A stretch of 64,000 nt of DNA, taken from the NCBI GenBank assembly GCA_030615765.1, contig JAUWYP010000006.1, positions 20,278 through 84,277 of the forward strand. Direction: 5' to 3'. This document shows positions 19,158 to 28,060 of this stretch, piece by piece. Origin of the DNA: Dehalococcoidia bacterium. GTDB taxonomy: Bacteria; Chloroflexota; Dehalococcoidia; SM23-28-2. The notes beneath the pieces were generated by a model. The model had not been told where the DNA came from, ran no database searches, and worked only from the letters and a program-made list of their open reading frames with translations. Positions within the stretch are counted from its first letter, which is position 1; the number at the start of each line of letters is the position of its first letter. A program made the position numbers and the translations under genes.

Positions 19158-19985
19158 ATGAAAGATAAGAGCATTGTTGGAGACCTAATAAACTTTCGTG
19201 GGTTGGTCTATAGTCCGACTAACGAAAATGGGGTGATTTTCTTATTTGGCAAGGTCACCGAAGACCTAAATATGTACATCGAGGAAATCAAACCTGGGTT
19301 CCCAGATTGCGTAGGGAGAAGATTCACCGGTAGGGGATGGGAGAAGGTAAGCATCGAGTTTGAATACAAGAGCTTCCATTTCAAACAGCACAACCATAAC
19401 CCCAGCCATTGCGACGTTATAGTCTGCTGGGAACATGACTGGCCTGAATGTCCATTAGAAGTGATAGAGCTGAGAGCAGTTATCAAGTCGCTACCCAATA
19501 AGCCCATCGAACGACCGGACAAGGCGACGGAGAAGGGCAGACCTGGAGTTGAAGATCACCTTAAGCACTTCCCCGAGGAAGTTGAACGGTTATTCCATAA
19601 ATTCGACGAGAAGGTGAAGGAAATATCGGATGAAATCTGGCGCAAAGTCGTGCGTGTTCCGGGCGTCACATATTACTCACCGGAACGAGTTTTCATATAT
19701 CTGGATTTTCAAAAGGGCGGGCTGAAGTTGACCCTATTCACGAGGGGAGAAGAGCTAGATGGGGTCAAGAGCTTTGGATATGAAAAGGGCGGCGCAAAAT
19801 GGGGAAGAATACACCTGAGGCACGAGCAAGATGTTGAGAACATCCTATCAATCGTGAGGAAGTCCTATGAGCTCGTCAGGAAGGCAATTAAGAATAACGA
19901 GCCCACAGGATGGTATGCGGAACCTGAGGAAGAAGCAGAAGACGAGGGTGAAGAATTACCCGCAACCTCCGATGGCACAGTGTAA
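19158..19985 (+). CDS. Hypothetical protein; possible restriction-endonuclease-like N-terminus and DUF5655-like C-terminus
   Basis: 275 aa, visibly lower GC than neighbours; FPDCVGRR...VSIEFEYKSFHFKQHNHNPSHCDVIVCWEHDWPECPLEVIELRAVI and KLTLFTRGEELDGVKSFGYEKGG...IHLRHEQDVENILSIVRKSYELV. Confidence 0.7.
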   Translation: MKDKSIVGDLINFRGLVYSPTNENGVIFLFGKVTEDLNMYIEEIKPGFPDCVGRRFTGRGWEKVSIEFEYKSFHFKQHNHNPSHCDVIVCWEHDWPECPLEVIELRAVIKSLPNKPIERPDKATEKGRPGVEDHLKHFPEEVERLFHKFDEKVKEISDEIWRKVVRVPGVTYYSPERVFIYLDFQKGGLKLTLFTRGEELDGVKSFGYEKGGAKWGRIHLRHEQDVENILSIVRKSYELVRKAIKNNEPTGWYAEPEEEAEDEGEELPATSDGTV

Positions 19986-20089
19986 GAGGACAAGCTCCAT
20001 GCTGTTCAGCAGTTGCAGCGCGGAGCACCGAATGTACAGCCACGGCCCCGCTCCTTCTGCCCAGCTTGTCGTCGGGCCCGGCCCCAGGG

Positions 20090-20962
20090 TTAGACCTTGC
20101 GCGCCACGTGCGTCCGCCAGTCGCCGTCGGCCAGCGCCCGCTCCACTGCGAGGCCGGTGCCGGTCAGGGCGCTGGATACTCGATCCGCTGATTCAGCGCT
20201 GAAGCCAGCGACGATGAGCACGCCGGCCGGCCGCAGCACCGCGGCCAAGGCCGCAGCCACCTCCACGATGACCGCCGCGCTGATGTTGGCCATCGCCAGG
20301 TCGAAGGCGGCACTCGGCGCCTCGTCCAGGCCACCCTCCTCGACCCGCACCACCGCCTCCAGGTGATTCAGGCACACATTCTCTCGGGCCACCACCGCCG
20401 CCTGGGGGTCGATGTCAAGGGCCAGAACGGAGGTCGCGCCCAAGCGGGCGGCGGCCAGGGCCAGGATGCCGGAGCCGGTGCCCAGGTCGAGGACGTCCAT
20501 TCCCGGCCGCAGAAGCTCCTCCAGGGCCCGCAGGCACATCAGCGTCGTGGGGTGCTGGCCGGTGCCGAAGGCCATGCCGGGGTCGAGCCGGATGACCGCC
20601 TCGCCCCGGCGCGGGCGGTAGGAGCGCCATGTGGGGCAGACTACCAAGCGGGGGCTGACCCGCAGAACGGGGAAGAACTTCTTCCAGACGTGAGCCCAAT
20701 CTTCTTCGCTCAGCCAGCGGGTACGCAGCGCCGACGACGAGATGAGGGGAGCCAACTGGCGGCGCAGGGCTCGGCGGCGACGGGCGAGGTCACCGTCGGC
20801 GGGGAGATAGCCCTTGACCACCACCGACGTTTTGCCCCCCTCAATACTGACGCCGGCGTGGACGTGGCGGTGGAGCACGTCGGCCACGGCCTCCTCAGCG
20901 TCGGGGGCTACTTCGACGCTCAGCTCGAGCCAGCGGGCGGGCGATTGCTTTCGCGAGGGCAT
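20090..20962 (-). CDS. prmA: Ribosomal protein L11 methyltransferase
   Basis: RLDPGMAFGTGQHPTTLMCLRALEELLRPGMDVLDLGTGSGILALAAARLGA...ANISAAVIVEVAAAL. Confidence 0.94.
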   Translation of the reverse strand: MPSRKQSPARWLELSVEVAPDAEEAVADVLHRHVHAGVSIEGGKTSVVVKGYLPADGDLARRRRALRRQLAPLISSSALRTRWLSEEDWAHVWKKFFPVLRVSPRLVVCPTWRSYRPRRGEAVIRLDPGMAFGTGQHPTTLMCLRALEELLRPGMDVLDLGTGSGILALAAARLGATSVLALDIDPQAAVVARENVCLNHLEAVVRVEEGGLDEAPSAAFDLAMANISAAVIVEVAAALAAVLRPAGVLIVAGFSAESADRVSSALTGTGLAVERALADGDWRTHVARKV

Positions 20963-21002
20963 GATGGGACAGCCAAGAGCAGGCGTTGTCGTTCAGAGGG
21001 GC

Positions 21003-22124
21003 CTAGCCGAAGGCGTCCTTGATCTTGCCCAGGAGGCCTTTGTCGTCCTGGGAGTCTGCGGACGCCTTCAGGGTATCGTCCAAATCCTTTAGCAGACGCT
21101 TTTGCTCAGGGGTGAGGTTGGTGGGAACGATGACCCGGACGCGCACCAGCTCGTCGCCGCGGCCTTGACCGCGCAGGCGGGGCACGCCCTTGCCCTTGAG
21201 GACGAAGACGCGGCCGCTCTGGCTGCCGGGCGGGATCTTGAGATTGTGGGGCCCATCGAGGGTGGGAACCTGGAGCTGCACACCGAGGGCGGCCTGAGCG
21301 ATGTTGATGCCGAGGTCGAGGATGATATCGCTGTTGTCCCGCTGGAACAGCTCGTGGGGCGCTACACGGATGTCTATGTACAGATTGCCGGCCGGGCCGC
21401 CGTTCAGGCCGGCGTCGCCCTCGCGCGTGAGACGCATCTGGGAGCCGTCGTTGACGCCGGCGGGAATCTTGACCTCCAGGCGACGGCGATGGCGCTGGCG
21501 GCCGCTGCCGCGACAGTCCTTGCAGGGCTCGGTGATGATGCGGCCTTCGCCGCCACACTGCTGGCAGGCGGCGACGTTGACAAACTGACCGAAGAGGCTG
21601 CGCTGGACACGCCTGACCTCGCCGGTGCCGTCGCAGGCGGGACAGCGGGCCAGCTGGCTGCCGGGCTCGTTCCCCTGGCCGCCGCAGCGAGGGCAGAGCT
21701 CGGTGCGGGTGACCTCGATCTGCTTCTGGCAGCCGAAGGCGGCCTCCTCGAAGGCGATGATGAGGCGAGAGTGGTGATCGTTGCCGCGCCGCGGCTGTCT
21801 GCGCAAGCGGGTGCCTGTGCCGCCGAAGAAGGCGTCGAAGATGTCGCCGAAGCCGCCCATGTCGAAGCCATCGAAGGGGCGGCCGAGGTCGAAGCCCTGC
21901 AGGCCGTCGTGGCCGAAGCGGTCGTAGGACAGGCGACGCTCAGGGTCGGAGAGGACCTCGTAGGCCTCGTTTATCTGCTTGAAGCGGTCCTCGGCGCCGG
22001 CGTGCTTGTTGCGGTCGGGGTGGTACTGCATAGCGAGGCGGCGGAAGGCCTTCTTGATCTCTTCCGTGCTGGCGTTGCGGGGAACGCCGAGAATGTCGTA
22101 GTAGTCGCGCTTGGTCGTGGCCAT
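21003..22124 (-). CDS. dnaJ: Chaperone DnaJ
   Basis: [34 protein letters not shown]; four CxxCxGxG zinc-finger repeats. Confidence 0.98.
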   Translation of the reverse strand: MATTKRDYYDILGVPRNASTEEIKKAFRRLAMQYHPDRNKHAGAEDRFKQINEAYEVLSDPERRLSYDRFGHDGLQGFDLGRPFDGFDMGGFGDIFDAFFGGTGTRLRRQPRRGNDHHSRLIIAFEEAAFGCQKQIEVTRTELCPRCGGQGNEPGSQLARCPACDGTGEVRRVQRSLFGQFVNVAACQQCGGEGRIITEPCKDCRGSGRQRHRRRLEVKIPAGVNDGSQMRLTREGDAGLNGGPAGNLYIDIRVAPHELFQRDNSDIILDLGINIAQAALGVQLQVPTLDGPHNLKIPPGSQSGRVFVLKGKGVPRLRGQGRGDELVRVRVIVPTNLTPEQKRLLKDLDDTLKASADSQDDKGLLGKIKDAFG

Positions 22125-22350
22125 AGTGATACATCTTCATTCTAACAGATGGAGGGTGTCAAGCGGCAAGTATCGCAGGAGAAGAAAAAGGCCGAGGGCC
22201 GTTTGTGACAGGCTCCGACCCCGTGGAAGTCCGCTTTGGTGAGTAGGCGGTCAGATGGTGGTTCTGTCTTAGGGAGCGCTACGCTTGCTCCTAAAGCCCA
22301 TCTTTTGCTGGAGCAGCCTATATTTCTCCTGAAGCAGCGAGAGCCGCAGC

Positions 22351-23157
22351 TCACGGAGCCGCCACTGAGTCAGTTTGAATCTCAAGATCTGTGATGGTCT
22401 TGTCGAAGCCTCTTCGCTGGCTTCGGTTTTCGCGCTCATTATAGACCTCTTCTAGGGCGCTGACGGTCTCTTGCTTTACGCTCTTGATGCCATCGTGACC
22501 TATCAGCAATATGTCAGTGGCTCGCCCGACGCCGCCTGCCATCTCTGCCTTCTTCTTCGCCTCGAATGCTATATACAAGGCGTCGTTGAGCGGGATGTGC
22601 TGGGTGTACCTGTACCAAGCAAAGACGTTGTCGGCGTGTCTCTCTCCCATGCCGGCACAACAGTATGCCATGTTGTCGTAGCTCCGCCAGATGCCTGGAT
22701 CAGCTATCAAGATAACGTGGCCCTGCTCGTCAACACCCGCTAGCAATAGCATCAAACCTAGCTGATATCCCCTAATGCGCTCGTTGAGTTCCATGACGAC
22801 GGCGTCGTGCAGGGTCCTTTGCTTCTCGTGGTATTCGGCGATGGTGCTGATGCCCGCACAGGGTCGCAGCACTTCGTCTTCGATGCGGCTGGTTCTTAGA
22901 TCCTGATATATCTCCTTCAGGCCATCAGCTATTTCTCTGATCCTCTCTTTCCCCCTGGTCTTTTCCCTTGCGTCCCTTATTAGGTCCGGCTCATGCATGG
23001 TCCCGGCTACCAGCACAACGGCCTTGTGCGCTATTGGCTGTGCTTTGCTCTCCTCCGGCTCGAATGCCAAGGTCATGTCGGCAGTGGAGACCATCCTGTC
23101 CGAGACGGTTACGACCTTCTTGCCGCCTTCGCAGATTGCCGCTATTAGCTGAGTCAT
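22351..23157 (-). CDS. Proteasome/HslV-like Ntn-hydrolase-fold protein (tentative)
   Basis: MTQLIAAICEGGKKVVTVSDRMVSTADMTLAFEPEESKAQPIAHKAVVLVAGTMHEPDLIRDARE...AGGVGRATDILLIGHDG: Thr directly after Met, Asp-Arg after the first strand pair, downstream Lys, AGT and GGVGRxTDI-DG blocks reminiscent of beta-type proteasome subunits. Confidence 0.6.
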   Translation of the reverse strand: MTQLIAAICEGGKKVVTVSDRMVSTADMTLAFEPEESKAQPIAHKAVVLVAGTMHEPDLIRDAREKTRGKERIREIADGLKEIYQDLRTSRIEDEVLRPCAGISTIAEYHEKQRTLHDAVVMELNERIRGYQLGLMLLLAGVDEQGHVILIADPGIWRSYDNMAYCCAGMGERHADNVFAWYRYTQHIPLNDALYIAFEAKKKAEMAGGVGRATDILLIGHDGIKSVKQETVSALEEVYNERENRSQRRGFDKTITDLEIQTDSVAAP

Positions 23158-23247
23158 CCGCCGGCCCCCTTTGTGTTGTCCTGGCGAATTATCTCACAAT
23201 CCGTCCCGTTGCGCCTACGTGGCGGAGCGACGCAAGTGCGAAAGAAA

Positions 23248-23283
23248 AAGGCCGAGACCGCCGCTCCTGCAGACCTCGGCCTT
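23248..23283 (-). terminator. Rho-independent-like terminator after dnaK
   Basis: Minus strand AAGGCCGAG...CTCGGCCTT followed by TTTCTTTCG; 12 bp downstream of the dnaK stop. Confidence 0.75.
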
Positions 23284-23294
23284 GGTGCTGCCGT

Positions 23295-25193
23295 TCACAC
23301 CTCCCGGAACTCGCCCTCGACGGTGCCCTCGTCGGCGGGGCCCTCGCCCTCAGGGCCGGGCGGCTCGCCGCCCTCCGGCGGCGGAGGCCCTGCCTGGCCG
23401 TAGACGTGGGCACCCATCCTCTGCATAGCCTCGGATAGGGCACCTACGGCGAGGCGGATGGCCTCCATATCGGTGCCCTGGAGGGCGTCGCGCAGCTCCT
23501 TTACCTTGGCCTCGACCGCGGTGCGCATGTCGTCCGGGATCTTGTCGCCGAGCTCGCGGAGGGTCTTGTCGGCGTTGTAGGCCATGCTGTCGGCCTGGTT
23601 GCGCAGCTCGATCTCCTCGCGGCGGCGGCGATCCTCCTCGGCGTAGGTCTCCGCCTCCTGCTTCATCTTCTCGATCTCTTCCTTGGACAGGCCAGAGCCA
23701 GCGACGATGGTGATCTTCTGCTCGCGGCCGGTGCCCTTGTCGCGGGCGCTGACGTTGAGGATGCCGTTAGCATCGATGTCGAAGCTTACCTCGACCTGAG
23801 GCATACCGCGGGGCGCCGGCAGGAGGCCGTCGAGAAGGAAGCGGCCCAACGACTTGTTGTCGGCAGCCATAGCGCGGTCACCCTGGAAGACGTGAACCTC
23901 GACGCTGGGCTGGTTGTCGGCGGCGGTGGTGAAGACCTGGCTCTTGGCGGTGGGGATGGTGGTGTTGCGGGGGATGACGGGCGTGGCGACGCCGCCCAGC
24001 GTCTCGATGCCCAGAGTGAGGGGCGTCACGTCCAGGAGAAGGACGTCGCGCACCTCGCCCTTGAGCACACCGGCCTGGATGGCGGCGCCGATGGCCACCA
24101 CCTCGTCGGGGTTGACGCCCTTGTGGGTCTCGCGACCGAAGAACTTCTTCACCGTCTCCTGCACGAGGGGCATGCGGGTCTGGCCGCCGACGAGGATCAC
24201 CTCGCCGATCTGGGCGGCGGTGACGCCGGCGTCCTCGAGGGCCTGGCGGCAGGGCCCGACGGTCTGCTCCACCAGGTCGCCGACAAGCTGCTCGAGCTTG
24301 GCGCGCGTGAGGACGATGTTCATGTGCTTGGGGCCGCTGGCGTCGGCGGTGACGAAGGGCAGGTTGATCTCGCTCTGCATGACGGTGGACAGCTCCACCT
24401 TGGCCTTCTCGCCCGCCTCCTTGAGGCGCTGAAGGGCCATGCGGTCCTGCTTGAGGTCGATGCCCTGATCGCGCTTGAACTCCTCGCAGAGCCACTCGAT
24501 GATCCGCTGGTCGAAGTCATCGCCGCCGAGGTGGGTATCGCCGTTGGTGGACTTGACCTCGAAGGTACCCTCGCCGATCTCCAGGATGGAGATGTCGAAG
24601 GTGCCGCCACCGAGGTCGTAGACGGCGATGGTCTTCTCCTCCTTCTTGTCCATGCCGTAGGCGAGGGAGGCTGCCGTGGGCTCGTTGATGATGCGCAGGA
24701 CGTTGAGGCCGGCGATCTCGCCGGCGGCCTTGGTGGCCTGGCGCTGGCTGTCGTTGAAGTAGGCGGGAACGGTGATCACCGCCTCGCTCACGCTGTCGCC
24801 GAGATAGGCCTCGGCGTCGGTCTTCAGCTTCTGGAGGATCATCGCCGAGATCTCCGCCGGCGAGTAGGAGCGGTCGCCCATCGAGACGCGGGCATCGCCG
24901 TTGTCGGCGGCGTCGAGCTTATAGGGCAGGACCTTGACGTCCCCTTGCACCTCGGGCTCCTCGAAGCGGCGGCCCATGAGGCGCTTGATGCTGAAGATGG
25001 TGTTGTCGGGGTTGGTGATGGCCTGGCGCTTGGCGACCTGGCCGGTGAGGCGCTCGCCGCTCTTGCTCATGGCCACGACCGAAGGCGTGATGCGGCCTCC
25101 CTCAGCGTTGGGGATGACTACGGGCTCACCGCCCTCCATGACGGCCACACAGCTGTTGGTAGTTCCCAAGTCGATTCCGATTACTTTAGGCAT
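23295..25193 (-). CDS. dnaK: Chaperone DnaK
   Basis: [41 protein letters not shown]...; full-length Hsp70. Confidence 0.99.
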   Translation of the reverse strand: MPKVIGIDLGTTNSCVAVMEGGEPVVIPNAEGGRITPSVVAMSKSGERLTGQVAKRQAITNPDNTIFSIKRLMGRRFEEPEVQGDVKVLPYKLDAADNGDARVSMGDRSYSPAEISAMILQKLKTDAEAYLGDSVSEAVITVPAYFNDSQRQATKAAGEIAGLNVLRIINEPTAASLAYGMDKKEEKTIAVYDLGGGTFDISILEIGEGTFEVKSTNGDTHLGGDDFDQRIIEWLCEEFKRDQGIDLKQDRMALQRLKEAGEKAKVELSTVMQSEINLPFVTADASGPKHMNIVLTRAKLEQLVGDLVEQTVGPCRQALEDAGVTAAQIGEVILVGGQTRMPLVQETVKKFFGRETHKGVNPDEVVAIGAAIQAGVLKGEVRDVLLLDVTPLTLGIETLGGVATPVIPRNTTIPTAKSQVFTTAADNQPSVEVHVFQGDRAMAADNKSLGRFLLDGLLPAPRGMPQVEVSFDIDANGILNVSARDKGTGREQKITIVAGSGLSKEEIEKMKQEAETYAEEDRRRREEIELRNQADSMAYNADKTLRELGDKIPDDMRTAVEAKVKELRDALQGTDMEAIRLAVGALSEAMQRMGAHVYGQAGPPPPEGGEPPGPEGEGPADEGTVEGEFREV

Positions 25194-25243
25194 GACTCAT
25201 GCCTCCGCTCTTTCCTATCCTCATCGGTTTCCCTTGTCATCCT

Positions 25244-25334
25244 CGTAGCTGCAGACCTTTAGGTCTGCTGGGGTGGTCGGGGCAGGGCTGTCCGCCTTGC
25301 GGACTCCGCATAGCGGAGAAGCCCTGCAGCTACG
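25244..25334. repeat. 91-bp MITE/REP-like inverted-repeat element between dnaK and grpE
   Basis: Terminal inverted repeats CGTAGCTGCAG/CTGCAGCTACG (11/11 bp) enclosing GCAGACCT-TT-AGGTCTGC, GCAGGGCT...AGCCCTGC, GTCCGC-CTT-GCGGAC and CTCCGC-ATA-GCGGAG hairpins. Confidence 0.8.
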
Positions 25335-25929
25335 ATCCCTCTCCCTCCTTGCTTTCGCCTTCCGTGGGCTTCTCTTCCTTCTTCTCTTTGCCTTTGCCGA
25401 CGACGACCATGGCCGGGCGGAGGACGCGGTCGTCCAGCTTGTAGCCGCGCTGCACCTCGGCCACCACCTTGCCCTCCTCACCCTCGCCGTACATGACGGC
25501 CTCGTGGAAGCGAGGGTCGAAGGGCTGGCCCTCGGCCTCGATCATGCTCACGCCGGCGCTCTCCAGCACGAGCTGGAGCTTGCGGTAGATGAGGCGGATG
25601 CCATCGAACCAGGTGAGGCCGACCAGCTGGATGTTCAGGCTGGTCAGGGCCCGCTCCAGGTCGTCGAGAACGGGCAGGATGTTGATGATGAGGGCAGCGT
25701 TGGCCAGGCGCTTCGCTTCGTTGCGCTCCTGCTCGACCCGCCGCTTGTAGTTGACGAAATCGGCCTCGGCCCGCTGCCAGTTGGCGAGAAGCCGCTGGGC
25801 CTTCTCCTTTTCCTCCTCCAGCAGAGCCCTGGCGGCTTCCAGGGTGTCCGGCTCGGCCGGGGCCTCCGCCTGCGGGTCTCCGCCCGGGGCGCCCTCGCCG
25901 TCGTTCTCCTTCTCTTGCTCGTCATCCAT
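25330..25929 (-). CDS. grpE: Nucleotide exchange factor GrpE
   Basis: WQRAEADFVNYKRRVEQERNEAKRLANAALIINILPVLDDLERAL...PRFHEAVMYGEGEEGKVVAEVQRGYKLDDRVLRPAMVVVGKG. Confidence 0.96.
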   Translation of the reverse strand: MDDEQEKENDGEGAPGGDPQAEAPAEPDTLEAARALLEEEKEKAQRLLANWQRAEADFVNYKRRVEQERNEAKRLANAALIINILPVLDDLERALTSLNIQLVGLTWFDGIRLIYRKLQLVLESAGVSMIEAEGQPFDPRFHEAVMYGEGEEGKVVAEVQRGYKLDDRVLRPAMVVVGKGKEKKEEKPTEGESKEGEGS

Positions 25930-25948
25930 GGTCTATGCCGAAAGCCTC

Positions 25949-26965
25949 CTAAGAGTAGTATAGATTCACCAGCTCGCCGAGGAGCGAGCCCATGTAGCGC
26001 ACCATGGAGGTGGCCCGCTGATAAGGGAGGCGAGTTGGCCCCAGCACCCCCAGGGCGCCCGTCATGCCACCCGGCCGCCCGTAGCGAGCGACTACCAGGC
26101 TGCAGTGGCGCATGGCGTCCTCAGGGTTCTCGGCGCCGATGATGACGGTGACGTCGCCGGGAACGACCCAGTGGAAGGGGATAAGCCTGGGCAGGCTGCG
26201 CTCGTCGAGGACATCGAGGAAGTCGAGCATGGTCTGCGGCTGGGAGAACTCGGGCTGGCTCAGGACGTTGCGCAGGCCGTCCAGGTAGGCGGGCTCGTAG
26301 CTGGACTCGTCCTCTACCTGGAGGACACGAATGGTAGCCTGGGTGACCTTGTCCTCGAAGGGGGATAGCTCGACCGTTTGCTGCTGCATCTGTCCTGCCG
26401 ACAGGCCGGTAAACAGCCAGGTGAGCCTTTGGGCCGTTCGGGTCAGCTCGTCCTGGGAGACGCTTCGATCCAGGGCGAGGGTGTCCTCACGCGGATGCCC
26501 CTCCTGAAGGACAACGATAAGGAGGGCGAGGACATCGCCCGCCTTCACCAGCTCCAAGCGGCGCAGGCGGGCGTGGGCAGGGTGAGGGGCGGTGACCAGG
26601 GCCAGATTCTCCACCGAGCGGGCGAGGATGGCCGCCGCCAGCTCGGCCCAGGCCTCGAGGGCTGGCCCCACCTGATAGAACTGGTGGCGGATGGTGCGCT
26701 TGCTCTCGTCCGACAGCTCCTCCTCCTCCATCAGGCTCTCCACATAGTGGCGATAGCCCCTATCGGAGGGGATTCGCCCGGCCGAGGTGTAAGGCTGAGT
26801 AAGATAGCCCTCCTCCTCCAGGCGCACCATCTCGCTGCGGATAGTGGCCGGGGAAGCCTTGAGGCCGTACTTGCGCACTATCGTGCCCGAACCGACAGGG
26901 GTGGCGCTGTCAATGTATTCCCTGACGACGGACTGGAGAATGCACGCCCTTCTATCGCTCAGCAC
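25949..26965 (-). CDS. hrcA: Heat-inducible transcription repressor HrcA
   Basis: LSDRRACILQSVVREYIDSATPVGSGTIVRKYGLKASPATIRSEMVRLEEEGYLTQPYTSAGRIPSDRGYRHYV. Confidence 0.97.
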   Translation of the reverse strand: MLSDRRACILQSVVREYIDSATPVGSGTIVRKYGLKASPATIRSEMVRLEEEGYLTQPYTSAGRIPSDRGYRHYVESLMEEEELSDESKRTIRHQFYQVGPALEAWAELAAAILARSVENLALVTAPHPAHARLRRLELVKAGDVLALLIVVLQEGHPREDTLALDRSVSQDELTRTAQRLTWLFTGLSAGQMQQQTVELSPFEDKVTQATIRVLQVEDESSYEPAYLDGLRNVLSQPEFSQPQTMLDFLDVLDERSLPRLIPFHWVVPGDVTVIIGAENPEDAMRHCSLVVARYGRPGGMTGALGVLGPTRLPYQRATSMVRYMGSLLGELVNLYYS

Positions 26966-26976
26966 ATCTAGCCCCC

Positions 26977-27019
26977 AATAGGAGTTAGCACTCTAAGGTC
27001 GAGAGTGCTAACTCCTATT
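26977..27019. promoter_or_regulatory. CIRCE operator (HrcA binding site), core 26985-27011, extended to 17-bp arms
   Basis: TTAGCACTC-N9-GAGTGCTAA is a perfect consensus; flanks extend the palindrome to AATAGGAGTTAGCACTC-N9-GAGTGCTAACTCCTATT. Confidence 0.97.
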
Positions 27020-27054
27020 CCACTTTAGCATCGGCCTGGAAAGCGTGTCAAGTG

Positions 27055-27084
27055 TTGACCGTCTGCCTACGCTTTTGCTATACT
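27055..27084 (+). promoter_or_regulatory. sigma70-like promoter
   Basis: TTGACC (27055-27060) - 18 nt - TATACT (27079-27084), upstream of the small membrane ORF. Confidence 0.55.
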
Positions 27085-27149
27085 CCCCGCGCACCTGCTT
27101 GACGGGAGTCAGGTGGGTGCTGGTTGAGGCCTACGAAAGCGGGAAGGAG

Positions 27150-27323
27150 ATGACTACAATGGCAGAAGAGGAGACCCCTGGAGGCGAGGAGGAGCGCGGC
27201 GGGGGACACCCTTTGCGCAAGCTGATAGCCTTGGTCACCGCCGTAGGCGGGGCCTTCGCAGCGCTCATGTGGTGGCGCCGGCGCGGCGCCAAAGAGGAGG
27301 AAGGCGAACCGCCTCCGGAATAG
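27150..27323 (+). CDS. Small predicted single-pass membrane protein
   Basis: MTTMAEEETPGGEEERGGGHPLRKLIALVTAVGGAFAALMWWRRRGAKEEEGEPPPE; one hydrophobic segment then WWRRR. Confidence 0.55.
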   Translation: MTTMAEEETPGGEEERGGGHPLRKLIALVTAVGGAFAALMWWRRRGAKEEEGEPPPE

Positions 27324-27392
27324 TTTCCCTTCCCCACCACCCTAGAGGCGAGTTCCTCGGTCGAAGAGGAGGTTGAGTAGCGCCGTCCCCTG

Positions 27393-28031
27393 ATGGACAT
27401 TACCTGGCTCGGTCATTCCTGCTTTCGCCTGCGCAGTCGCGAGGCTGTGGTCATCACTGACCCTTGTTCCCCTGCCACGGGCCACTCTATCGGCAAACTC
27501 ACGGCTGACATCGTCACCGTAAGCCACGACCACCCTGGCCACAACTACCTCAAAGCGGTGACCGGCACGCCGGTCGTCATCACAGCCCGTGGCGAGTATG
27601 AGGTAGCGGGTGTCTTCATTACTGGCATCGCCACCTACCACGGCGGGCAGAAGGGCTCCCCGCGAAGCAAGAACACCGCCTATATGATCGAGATGGACAA
27701 CATTCGCCTCTGTCACCTGGGGGACCTGGGCCATCTGCCCACGACGGAGCAGGTGGAGGACATGAGCGGGGCGGATGTGCTGCTTGTTCCTGTGGGGGCG
27801 ACGAACACCATCGACGTTCACACAGCCGCCGAGGTGGTGGGCCTGCTAGAACCGGCGGTAGTGATCCCGATGCACTACAAGACGGCCCATTCAACAGCCC
27901 CTCTGAACCCCCTTCAGCGCTTCCTGACGGAGATGGGCCTGCGCCAGGTGGAACCGCTACCCAAGGTCTCGTTTAATCGTAGCAACCTGCCCGGCGAGAC
28001 GCAGGTGATAGTGCTCGACTACAAGCGCTAG
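27393..28031 (+). CDS. MBL-fold metal-dependent hydrolase (UPF0173-like)
   Basis: MDITWLGHSCFRLRSREAVVITDP...VTVSHDHPGHNYLKAV...GDLGH...VGATNTIDVHTAAEVVGLLEPAVVIPMHY. Confidence 0.88.
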   Translation: MDITWLGHSCFRLRSREAVVITDPCSPATGHSIGKLTADIVTVSHDHPGHNYLKAVTGTPVVITARGEYEVAGVFITGIATYHGGQKGSPRSKNTAYMIEMDNIRLCHLGDLGHLPTTEQVEDMSGADVLLVPVGATNTIDVHTAAEVVGLLEPAVVIPMHYKTAHSTAPLNPLQRFLTEMGLRQVEPLPKVSFNRSNLPGETQVIVLDYKR

Positions 28032-28060
28032 ACGAGACGGCCGAGGGGTTGTCCTAGCCT

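Noticed and set aside
21102-22145. 347-aa plus-strand ORF antisense to dnaJ
   Set aside because: Shadow ORF of dnaJ.
22142-22354. 70-aa minus-strand ORF between dnaJ and the proteasome-like gene
   Set aside because: No recognisable motif or convincing RBS; overlaps the end of the neighbouring gene by only a few bases and looks like intergenic sequence.
23892-25262. 456-aa plus-strand ORF antisense to dnaK
   Set aside because: GC-driven shadow ORF; composition (G/D/L/A/V/H repeats) typical of antisense translation.
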